DNA of 9,154 bases from Thiopseudomonas acetoxidans (GTDB taxonomy: Bacteria; Pseudomonadota; Gammaproteobacteria; Pseudomonadales; Pseudomonadaceae). Both the position numbers and the translations under genes were made by a program. Location: NCBI RefSeq assembly GCF_030362935.1, contig NZ_JAUCDY010000022.1, positions 1-9,154 on the forward strand, read 5' to 3'. The notes beneath the pieces were generated by a model. It did not search any database. It saw only the letters and a list, made by a program, of their open reading frames with translations, and was not told where the DNA came from. Below are positions 1 through 5,647 of this stretch, piece after piece (the first letter of the stretch is position 1; the number at the start of each line of letters is the position of its first letter).

Positions 1-6
1 CATTAA

Positions 7-24
7 GGAAGGCTACAGCCTTCC
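7..24 (-). terminator. Hairpin downstream of abiEii, possible terminator
   Basis: A perfect 8-bp inverted repeat (GGAAGGCT, 2-base centre, AGCCTTCC) lies about 20 bases past the abiEii stop codon. On the minus strand it is followed only by TT and then mixed bases, so the U-tract is poor. A second GC-rich hairpin (CCCCG/CGGGG arms, 37-57) overlaps the stop codon itself. Together they plausibly end the AbiE transcript. The placement supports this; the missing U-run argues for modest efficiency. Confidence 0.45.
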
Positions 25-43
25 AGCGCTATCCTTCCCCGCA

Positions 44-877
44 CTAAAAGTACGGGGCTTGTCGCGCATTTTGGTCAAACGGCAAAGCATCCCAGGCTGG
101 TGCTAATAAATACAGGCTATACAGAAACTGCTTCTCACTCTCTGTAAAACCAGTTAGCAAAGTGCGTAACGCCAACTCAGCTGCGTGCTGCAATTCATTT
201 TCAGACGTTTGGCGTAACGTCATGCCTAGAAATTCGCCATCAAAGACCGAGCTGATTGACCGCCACTTAGGTTCTAAAATCTCTTCCATCGGTCTTGGGT
301 GGCTCATGAGGTACACCAAAAAAGCGTGTCTAATTGCATCGGTAATACCTTCATGTTCGAGCAGCAGCATCACATCAAAAAAATCCCGTGGATGCTGGCG
401 ATCAAAAGCAGCACAAAGCTTGCCGGCATAAAGGTCCTCCAGAGCGACCACGGGTATTTCAGCAAAACCAAACTCACGCTCCACGGCTTCACTCACAGCT
501 CTTAATTCAACAGGAAAAACCGTACCGCGCAGCACTGGGGATAGCTCAACCTGTACAGAAGCGCCCGCATGATTTATCACTAAGCGTAAAGTATCTGCCC
601 TATCCACATAGCTTTTAAAAATATGCGTTGCAGGCAAAGCACGCAAAACACTCTCAGCAATCCGATCCAATGCCTGCTTGATCACTCTTAACGCCGCCTC
701 CCTATCCGCATCGGGTACGTAAACCAAATCAATATCTACAGAAAGTCGTGGAAAATCACGCACAAATAAGTTAATAGCCGTGCCACCTTTAAGAGCAAAG
801 CATTTCTCTTGTGCAATAAAAGGCAATATGCGTAACAGCAGCGCTACCTGCAGGTGATAAGGGCTATTTCTATCCAT
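44..877 (-). CDS. abiEii: AbiEii-type nucleotidyltransferase toxin of a type IV toxin-antitoxin system
   Basis: This is the toxin of an AbiE abortive-infection module. Family members are DNA polymerase beta-like nucleotidyltransferases that act in the cytoplasm, prefer GTP and cause reversible growth arrest. In the 277-residue product the family motifs are visible: GG at residues 31-32 followed by DID at 48-50 (nucleotide and metal binding), an acidic position in QVELSP near 111, and the downstream motif with K153, D159, R160, R164, D165 and D168 (KLCAAFDRQHPRDFFD). I chose the ATG at 877 rather than the longer frame beginning at 925, because a GGAG ribosome-binding site lies 7 bases upstream and the ATG overlaps the abiEi stop (ATGGATAG), giving coupled translation. 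The sequence MDRNSPYHLQ also fits the usual family N-terminus. Length and motifs look intact, so the toxin is probably functional. Confidence 0.93.
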   Translation of the reverse strand: MDRNSPYHLQVALLLRILPFIAQEKCFALKGGTAINLFVRDFPRLSVDIDLVYVPDADREAALRVIKQALDRIAESVLRALPATHIFKSYVDRADTLRLVINHAGASVQVELSPVLRGTVFPVELRAVSEAVEREFGFAEIPVVALEDLYAGKLCAAFDRQHPRDFFDVMLLLEHEGITDAIRHAFLVYLMSHPRPMEEILEPKWRSISSVFDGEFLGMTLRQTSENELQHAAELALRTLLTGFTESEKQFLYSLYLLAPAWDALPFDQNARQAPYF

Positions 878-1646
878 GAAATATCTCCGGTACAGTGATG
901 TTATAGGTGGTGTCGAGCTTACCATCAGCCACTATGCTGCGCTTGCCTGCGCCTAAGTCGTAGTCCTCTGCGTGTAGCTTTTGTCGCCAGGCATGCTGAT
1001 AACGATCAGCAAAAAAGAAAAACAAGCGCTTTACTTGCACATGCTTGCACGCCTTTAATAACGAATCCAAACGCCTAGGCGATAAATTAACCAAGCCTTG
1101 CATGATGTTATCAGCCTGCTCAAAGCTGATAGTGCTAGGTACTAACGCCAGCACCTCCAAAAACGCTTGCTCTGGTGAAGCTAGCAGCCATTCACCCTGA
1201 TGTATCGATATCGTTTTTAAACTGCCCGATTTCAGCAGTGCAGAGGTATCCCATATTCTGGCTGTGCTGTGCCAGTTAAAACTCGTTGCAATCTTGAGTC
1301 CCCCTAACCAGCTCGGTACGGGCAATGGGCTATACAGCTCGATAACGGTGGAGAAGCTTATATAGTGCGCCAAACCATGTTGAGCTAGCGCACTCAGTCC
1401 GCCGACATAGACGGGCCCATCGAGCACTCGATTTAATGATGCCGATACACCTTGCCACGCAACAGGAACATCTGAACGAGTATAAACACCGCGTGTCAAT
1501 GGCATTAACTTTGCTGATTTCACTGCATTATCAAACGCATGCAAGGTTACACCCTGTGCAAGCAGCCATTGACGCGTCACGAATTGACCGTGAGGAACTA
1601 GAGTGAGCCAGTCGTCACGATTTTGTTGCAGGTTTGTGGTTGACAT
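870..1646 (-). CDS. abiEi: AbiEi-type antitoxin / transcriptional autorepressor
   Basis: This 258-residue protein is the first gene of the AbiE operon. AbiEi proteins have an N-terminal winged-helix domain that binds operators in their own promoter and a C-terminal domain that counters AbiEii without stable toxin binding (type IV antitoxin). Here residues ~12-57 (from DWLTLVPHGQF to LTRGVYTR) form the typical AbiEi winged helix, and the segment around YVGGLSALAQHGL (~80-93) marks the start of the C-terminal domain. The ATG at 1646 comes directly after the regulatory region, with a GGAG about 10 bases upstream. The stop overlaps the abiEii start by 8 bases. The two operators upstream fit negative autoregulation. 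Family assignment rests on sequence pattern and on the partner gene. Confidence 0.92.
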   Translation of the reverse strand: MSTTNLQQNRDDWLTLVPHGQFVTRQWLLAQGVTLHAFDNAVKSAKLMPLTRGVYTRSDVPVAWQGVSASLNRVLDGPVYVGGLSALAQHGLAHYISFSTVIELYSPLPVPSWLGGLKIATSFNWHSTARIWDTSALLKSGSLKTISIHQGEWLLASPEQAFLEVLALVPSTISFEQADNIMQGLVNLSPRRLDSLLKACKHVQVKRLFFFFADRYQHAWRQKLHAEDYDLGAGKRSIVADGKLDTTYNITVPEIFHG

Positions 1647-1777
1647 GGTTTATAAAACTCCAGTTTACGGCGAAAATCACCGTAAATATGAGGACAGATA
1701 AACCATAGCAAAGAATTGCGTTTAGGTACAAGCGAATTTACGGCGTTAATCGCCGTGAAAAAGATTATTTATAAACC
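1647..1777 (-). promoter_or_regulatory. abiE promoter with two inverted-repeat operators in a larger dyad
   Basis: Two operator-like inverted repeats flank the promoter. One is at 1664-1686 (TTTACGGCG, 5 bases, CACCGTAAA). The other is at 1737-1760 (TTTACGGCG, 5 bases, CGCCGTGAAA). They start 73 bp apart, close to seven helical turns. Between them on the minus strand lies a plausible promoter: TTGTAC (1726-1731), 18 bases, TATGGT (1702-1707). An alternative is TTGCTA with TATTTA, overlapping the first operator. An outer inverted pair, GGTTTATAAA (1647-1656) and TTTATAAACC (1768-1777), sits exactly 7 bases outside each operator. Characterised AbiEi proteins bind paired ~23-bp inverted repeats and bend the promoter, which matches this layout. 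The -10/-35 choice is my inference. Confidence 0.8.
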
Positions 1778-1853
1778 TCTTTTAAATATTTTTGGTTTTG
1801 TTTGCGTAGGTTTAAACAAATACACAGGGCGCAAGCTGCCGCTGGAGCTGGCT

Positions 1854-1876
1854 GTTGGAGCGCAGCTTTGCGTGAA
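1854..1876 (+). repeat. REP-like hairpin element
   Basis: The pattern GTTGGAGCGCA..TTGCGTGAA has the layout of Pseudomonas REP sequences: a GTNGGAGC head, a short GC-rich stem (CGCA/TGCG) and a GCG(T)GA tail. It resembles the copy at 9052-9075. Confidence 0.5.
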
Positions 1877-1917
1877 TGAGGTTTTCCGGCAGCACTTGAG
1901 CTGGGTTTAGAGTTCAG

Positions 1918-1994
1918 GTCGCCCAGAAGCTTGGCCCCTACATGAGCGGTGTTTTGGAACGCAATCATCAGTAGGAGCTGGCCATGCCTGCGAC
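1918..1994. repeat. Pair of REP-like elements in head-to-head orientation
   Basis: A minus-strand copy (1918-1941; on that strand it starts GTAGGGGCC and ends GGGCGAC) faces a plus-strand copy (1971-1994; starts GTAGGAGCTGGCC and ends CTGCGAC) across about 29 bases. The plus-strand copy folds as GC-t-GGC, CAT loop, GCC-t-GC. Inverted REP pairs of this kind, often called REPINs, are common between genes in pseudomonads and are moved by RAYT transposases encoded elsewhere. They can act as transcript-end structures. Confidence 0.5.
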
Positions 1995-2296
1995 AGTGCG
2001 TCTGGTGGTGCGTTGTTGGCAGGTGTGGTCTGTGGTCTGCGGTCGGAACGATGTCAAGAAATTACTTAGGGATTTGGAGGCTTTGTATCGAACTTCAATG
2101 ACCGCATAAGTATATAGGTTCTGCCTTCTGTTTTAGGGGTATTTCTGGGACATTTGCACACCAAAAGCGCATCTTAGCGCAGGTCATGCTCTAGTTGCGT
2201 TAAATTATTGTGTAGTTTTACAGCGCGTAAGAAGTTGAGCAATTAAACTCTACGGGCAACGAATGCATAGCATGCTATACACTACTGCAGCAAGAT

Positions 2297-2319
2297 TTGC
2301 TTCCTGATCAGGTAAGCAA
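2297..2319 (-). terminator. Imperfect palindrome after the FRG gene, possible terminator
   Basis: The arms TTGCTT and AAGCAA enclose the 10-bp palindrome CCTGATCAGG with one bulged base. It starts 11 bases past the FRG stop codon on the minus strand. There is no U-tract after the stem, so it may act as a weak terminator, a 3'-end stabiliser or a protein-binding dyad. Confidence 0.35.
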
Positions 2320-2330
2320 TTCACAAAACC

Positions 2331-3308
2331 CTACCTAAGCCGCTCATAAAGCGTTTGAATACAACTAACCACACTAGGAAACATTGCAGACTCATTAATA
2401 AACATTTTATCCAGCTCAAACAGTAATTCTTTTGCGTGAGCAGAAGATAATCTAAACTCCATAATACATTTTTCCTCACAATCTCTAAGCGATTGAGCAA
2501 GACATCCTGATGCACTACTGCATTTATTTTCAATTGACGCCAGCTCCTCACATATATAATCAGTCAATGGAGTAGGTAAAAACTTATTATCGCTTACGTT
2601 TCCATATTCAGTACAGCAAACAAAGAGTCCTCTCTGCGACTTTAAGTTATTATTGAAATAGCTTGGAGTCTCTACTACATGATAAGTAACTATGGGTGTA
2701 GTTGATTTATGTATATTGTTAATATTATACTCAACCACTTCTGGATTTTTCAATAAAAATGACTTCATATTTAAAGCGTATACCGAAAGGGATTTAACTG
2801 CTTGTCCATTTTCTTGAAGCCGAACACAGGTTTTGGCTGCAAAATAAGCCGCGATATAAGAACAATATGTCCAATCCATTAATCTTGTCGGCAAACCAAA
2901 GTGCTGCCCTAAAGCAAGCAGCGAATAATACTCTTGACTAGGCCATGCTTTTTCCATACGAGTAAACAAATTATACTCTTCAGTGTGACTTTCTAAACTA
3001 GTTAACTTATAAAACAAGGATTCATTCGGTAGATAAAACCCATTACTATTCAGCTCTAGAACAAAAGATTTTAAAACCTCCCACTCTAATTTACGCTGCT
3101 CTCTATAAGTTAAACATGTGCTCTGTACAACTTCACAACTACCTGGTGTTTTGGTACCTGCTCTAAATACAGAGGGAAGCAAACTCCACTTTGAATCACC
3201 CTGACCTCTAAAAATATATTTAGCTACGGGCAGGGTATTATCTTGAATATTTATAGGTGCAATTTTTTCTAAAAAACTTTTAACAGTTTTTGATCTAATA
3301 ACCTTCAA
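2331..3308 (-). CDS. FRG-domain protein, function unknown
   Basis: This 325-residue protein carries an FRG domain, named for its Phe-Arg-Gly motif. The domain recurs in phage- and defence-related loci but has no agreed biochemical activity. The signature YIFRGQ is at residues ~31-36 and is followed by LLPSVFR; the second conserved block, ALGQHFGLPTRLMDW, is at ~132-146, followed by an alanine-rich helix. The C-terminal ~130 residues are cysteine-rich and unassigned. No ATG is suitable. The open frame reaches a TTG at 3323, but GCGAGG stands 6 bases before the TTG at 3308, so I prefer that start. The gene is clearly AT-richer than the abiE, IS and dgt regions, suggesting transfer. It lies ~115 bases after the second membrane-protein gene on the same strand and may be co-transcribed or have its own promoter. 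Confidence 0.85.
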   Translation of the reverse strand: MKVIRSKTVKSFLEKIAPINIQDNTLPVAKYIFRGQGDSKWSLLPSVFRAGTKTPGSCEVVQSTCLTYREQRKLEWEVLKSFVLELNSNGFYLPNESLFYKLTSLESHTEEYNLFTRMEKAWPSQEYYSLLALGQHFGLPTRLMDWTYCSYIAAYFAAKTCVRLQENGQAVKSLSVYALNMKSFLLKNPEVVEYNINNIHKSTTPIVTYHVVETPSYFNNNLKSQRGLFVCCTEYGNVSDNKFLPTPLTDYICEELASIENKCSSASGCLAQSLRDCEEKCIMEFRLSSAHAKELLFELDKMFINESAMFPSVVSCIQTLYERLR

Positions 3309-3423
3309 CAAAAACCTCGCCAAAACAATTTAATGAGATGAGCCACAAGCATAATCGCTTTACAGCTTGTTTCAGTACACCTAACATTAATACCGGTCTT
3401 TAAATAATAAACATAACGCTGCA

Positions 3424-3837
3424 CTAAACCGAGCCAGCTTTATCGACGCCGGGTTTAAGTGCCTTATTAAAAACAAACTTTTGCCAAGCTATTTCAAGAA
3501 AAAAAACTGGTATAACGAAAATTATTAATAATAGCCCTACCCTAAGCGCTAAACGGTGCAGTTCGAACATGCTTCCCATTATTTCCTCAAACTCAACTCT
3601 CTTATAACTTGCGGCTTCGAACTTTGCCTCGATAACAAGGATGTCGGTGCTATCTGTTGCCAATCTAGCAGTATCAAGCTCTGCTTTAGAAATCAGAAGC
3701 TCTTCATGTGTGGAAAAGTCCAACGGCATGAGCCTGTCTAGCAGAAAAAACGCATGAGCGTAATACCAAGAAATCAATGAAACACCAACCACTAGACATA
3801 GTCTTGATAAAGACTTAAATTTCAGAATATCGCTCAT
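3424..3837 (-). CDS. Small two-helix membrane protein, unknown function
   Basis: I do not recognise this 137-residue protein. It has two hydrophobic segments, residues ~10-33 and ~97-117, separated by ~60 mostly helical, charged residues (43-92) that could form a coiled-coil hairpin on one face of the membrane. The short C-terminal tail is basic. It starts at an ATG preceded by AAGGTAAGGT, a good ribosome-binding site. It begins 23 bases after the stop of the preceding membrane-protein gene, so the two are very likely one transcript. No signal-peptide cleavage site or catalytic motif is evident. A role as a membrane-anchored partner or effector of its neighbours is inference from position only. 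Confidence 0.8.
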   Translation of the reverse strand: MSDILKFKSLSRLCLVVGVSLISWYYAHAFFLLDRLMPLDFSTHEELLISKAELDTARLATDSTDILVIEAKFEAASYKRVEFEEIMGSMFELHRLALRVGLLLIIFVIPVFFLEIAWQKFVFNKALKPGVDKAGSV

Positions 3838-3860
3838 ACCTTACCTTTGCTGTTAGCATT

Positions 3861-4259
3861 TCACTCTGCTCGCCTTTGCTTGAGAATTTTGCCGATCTCA
3901 TTCACAACATTTTGCTCTTCGACTTGAAATGAGTTCGGCTCGAGGGTGGCCCGAATAGACTGGAAACCAATCAAAAAAGAGCCTGCTCCTAGTAGAACAG
4001 AAACAAGATTTGCTTCCCCTTCCCACGCCCCCAAACCTGCTGCAGCCAACAACAGTATCAAGGCAAGTGCATAAAAGCCTTTCAGCCTTTTTATTTTGCG
4101 GGTCTGCTCAATCTTAATATTCTCTTGCCTGAATGGTCGCTCTCGCAGCAGCTCCTCATTTGAACAACTAATCAGCAGCTTGTGCTCATTATGCGAATTG
4201 TCAGTGACATTAAAGTCTCCCTCGACATTAATGCCACCGCTATTATTGAAATCTCTCAA
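3861..4259 (-). CDS. Small two-helix membrane protein with Asn/Gly-rich beta-type N-terminus
   Basis: The 132-residue product has an N-terminal segment rich in Asn, Gly and Asp (NNSGGINVEGDFNVTDNS, residues 5-22) that reads like one or two turns of a beta-roll. A charged helix follows (residues ~33-60, many Glu, Arg and Lys), then two adjacent hydrophobic helices (~61-79 and ~83-102) and a soluble tail ending in KQRRAE. I have seen this general layout in uncharacterised bacterial proteins but know no function. The start is a TTG at 4259; the sequence GAGGATCC gives a ribosome-binding site about 8 bases upstream, and the conserved-looking N-terminus begins right there. The next gene starts 23 bases past its stop, so the two membrane proteins form a pair. 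Confidence 0.8.
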   Translation of the reverse strand: MRDFNNSGGINVEGDFNVTDNSHNEHKLLISCSNEELLRERPFRQENIKIEQTRKIKRLKGFYALALILLLAAAGLGAWEGEANLVSVLLGAGSFLIGFQSIRATLEPNSFQVEEQNVVNEIGKILKQRRAE

Positions 4260-4374
4260 ACAGGATCCTCATAAGACTGCTCTTAACCTGCTGCGGCGCT
4301 AACTCTCGGCACAGCCGCGAGGGAAGCGTGTCCGGTGGTTGCAGATCGCGAACTAATGCCACTTGTTATATTTT

Positions 4375-4596
4375 TTAAATGAAATCAATGCTCAATATTT
4401 CACCGGTATCGTTTAACTCATCCCAAACGCAGCGCACATCAGTTGCAGAGTTGCAGTTTTCACATACAACAGCTCCTGAACTGGAGTGCTGAGTTGTATG
4501 GCTCCCAAATGGCTGCGAGTCCTCAATTTCCAGCTGTTCAAGACCAAACTCGATATCCGCACCACATTCTTCATTGCTGCATGTGACAGTTCGCAT
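4375..4596 (-). CDS. Small zinc-ribbon-like protein, unknown function
   Basis: This 73-residue acidic protein has a CX4C pair (C6, C11) and a CX2C pair (C45, C48) 33 residues later, a layout suited to binding one zinc ion. His33, His37 and Cys56 are further possible ligands. The ATG at 4596 is chosen because a very strong purine-rich ribosome-binding site (GGGGGGGAGG) ends 3 bases before it. The frame stays open for 10 more codons to an ATG inside the insertion sequence, but that extension is an accident of the insertion. It is first in the minus-strand cluster, 115 bases before the membrane-protein pair. The IS lies 18 bases upstream of its start, so its native promoter has been displaced. 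Confidence 0.72.
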   Translation of the reverse strand: MRTVTCSNEECGADIEFGLEQLEIEDSQPFGSHTTQHSSSGAVVCENCNSATDVRCVWDELNDTGEILSIDFI

Positions 4597-4606
4597 AACC
4601 TCCCCC

Positions 4607-4614
4607 CCTTTTTG
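4607..4614. repeat. Target-site duplication of the ISL3 element, left copy
   Basis: CCTTTTTG at 4607-4614 matches 5640-5647 exactly. An 8-bp duplication is the hallmark of ISL3-family insertion. The flanking bases do not extend the match once the element boundaries are set at 4615 and 5639. Confidence 0.85.
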
Positions 4615-4638
4615 GGCTCTTCGCATTTAAGGGTGTAG
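4615..4638 (+). repeat. Left terminal inverted repeat of the ISL3 element
   Basis: This 24-bp repeat is a perfect inverted match to 5616-5639. It contains an outward-facing ATG (minus strand, 4624-4626) in frame with the neighbouring zinc-ribbon gene. Confidence 0.9.
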
Positions 4639-4671
4639 AAAAAATCTGACCGGCTGGAAAAAGAGTCGGGG

Positions 4672-4700
4672 ATCTTAGAAAATGTAAGTTCCCACACCAA
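4672..4700 (-). promoter_or_regulatory. Possible outward promoter near the left end of the IS
   Basis: On the minus strand TTGGTG (4695-4700) is followed after 17 bases by TAAGAT (4672-4677), a moderate sigma70-type match pointing out of the element toward the zinc-ribbon gene. It could replace the promoter lost to the insertion. The match is weak enough to arise by chance. Confidence 0.25.
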
Positions 4701-4719
4701 CAAAAACTAAGCCCCCGAC

Positions 4720-5627
4720 GTGAACAATCTTACCTTTTCTAGCCCTGATCTTTCCAGCTTTTGCCAACTAAATATCCTCGGCCTGACTGCCACTGGACAA
4801 CATCTTTGTGCAGAACGCGCCGTCATCGAATGCCGTTTCACCAAAGCACCTGAGCCGTGCCCCAAGTGCGGGGCTGCTGGCGTTTCACGCGGTACTGTCG
4901 ATAGACATCTTGCCCACGCGCCTTACGGGCAGCGGCCATCCAGATTGCTGCTGCGTATCCGTCGCTGGAGTTGTGTTTGCGGCTGTTTCTGGCATGAAGA
5001 CACAAGTAGTGCTGCGCCACCACGCTCAAAGCTTTCCCATGGGGCGATACGCTGGGCCTTGGCTGCCATCGTGCTGGATGACTTGTCGGTCTCCCGTGTT
5101 GCGAGTCATCTTGACGTTGCCTGGCACACCGCCAATAACGCCATTATCAACGAAGGACGGCGCCTGCTTTTTAATGACTCGACACGTTTTGACGGTGTGA
5201 CCGTGCTGGGCGTGTCAGCTACCTGTCTGACGCCAACAAAAAGCAACTGTTCCAGCTGTTTGCAGATGAGCACCACCTCGAAGTGGATTGCACCTGGAAC
5301 ATGTACCAACGGGTGGTCAGCGCCTACAACGAGCCGGATCGAAGGCGTGGTAAAAAACTCATGCAAGAGGTCATAAATATCATTACAGCCAGCGACTTGC
5401 CCAAAGCGCTCATCGAGGTGAAACGCTTGGGGAAAACGCTGAAAAAATACGCTCAGAGCATCCTTGCTTACTTCGACCGGCCAGGAACCAGCAACGGTCC
5501 AACAGAAGCTATCAACGGGCGACTGGAGCACTTACGAGGTACCGCCCTAGGCTTTAGAAATTTAACCAATTACATAGCCAGGTGCTTGCTGAAGTCAGGA
5601 GGATTTAGAAATCAGCTACACCCTTAA
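4720..5627 (+). pseudogene. ISL3-family transposase, deleted in the middle and frameshifted
   Basis: The first part (from a GTG at 4720 to about 5216, ~165 codons) holds the ISL3 N-terminus: a zinc-binding CPKCG region, the CVCGCFWHED block and a helix-turn-helix ending at RFDGVTVLGV. In intact relatives this point leads into DEHVWRH, which carries the first catalytic Asp. Here it jumps to a different frame. From ~5220 the frame reads LSDANKKQLFQLFADEH onward through PGTSNGPTEAINGRLEHLRG and ends inside the right inverted repeat (stop 5625-5627). The ~100-130 residues between, with both catalytic Asp residues, are absent; the Glu in PTEAINGR remains. The protein cannot catalyse transposition. 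The missing length is estimated from my knowledge of family members, not from an alignment. Confidence 0.9.
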
Positions 5628-5639
5628 ATGCGAAGAGCC
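5616..5639 (-). repeat. Right terminal inverted repeat of the ISL3 element
   Basis: It is a perfect 24-bp inverted copy of 4615-4638. The transposase stop codon lies within it, as is common in this family. Confidence 0.9.
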
Positions 5640-5647
5640 CCTTTTTG
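5640..5647. repeat. Target-site duplication of the ISL3 element, right copy
   Basis: CCTTTTTG is identical to 4607-4614. Joining the flanks across one copy restores the sequence before insertion and places 5648 onward directly upstream of the zinc-ribbon gene. Confidence 0.85.

Larger units (their letters stand above)
1778..2330. other. Non-coding stretch with REP-like hairpins between abiE and the FRG gene
   Basis: No convincing gene lies here; the short open frames lack ribosome-binding sites and run through repeat sequence. The stretch holds several REP-like hairpins (1854-1876, 1918-1941, 1971-1994 and a degenerate one at 2166-2180). It also holds a 12-bp perfect palindrome ATAGCATGCTAT (2267-2278) and an imperfect 23-base palindrome (2297-2319) just past the FRG stop codon. 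I saw no clear promoter. Bases 2000-2160 show no structure I can name. Confidence 0.6.
4615..5639 (+). mobile_element. ISL3-family insertion sequence, internally deleted
   Basis: The element is 1025 bp with perfect 24-bp terminal inverted repeats (4615-4638 and 5616-5639, beginning GGCTCTTCGCATTT) and an 8-bp duplication on both sides. ISL3 elements are usually ~1.3-1.5 kb, so a few hundred bases are missing. The loss is inside the transposase gene, while both ends remain intact. Such a copy can be moved only if a full-length relative supplies transposase. The perfect ends and duplication suggest a fairly recent insertion, so the deleted form may itself have transposed. Confidence 0.9.

Noticed and set aside
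162..618. Three overlapping plus-strand open frames
   Set aside because: They lie opposite abiEii, have no ribosome-binding sites and read as random protein. They are antisense shadows of a gene with clear family motifs.
1716..1968. Small open frames on both strands right of the abiE promoter
   Set aside because: They cross the operator and REP-like repeats, have no good start signals and show no recognisable protein pattern.
4597..4626. Ten extra N-terminal codons for the zinc-ribbon protein
   Set aside because: They come from the IS inverted repeat and the Shine-Dalgarno run itself; the strong ribosome-binding site points to the ATG at 4596.
4413..4703. Minus-strand 96-codon frame over the IS end and zinc-ribbon gene
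   Set aside because: It reads through the IS terminal repeat in another frame and lacks the cysteine pairs that mark the real gene.
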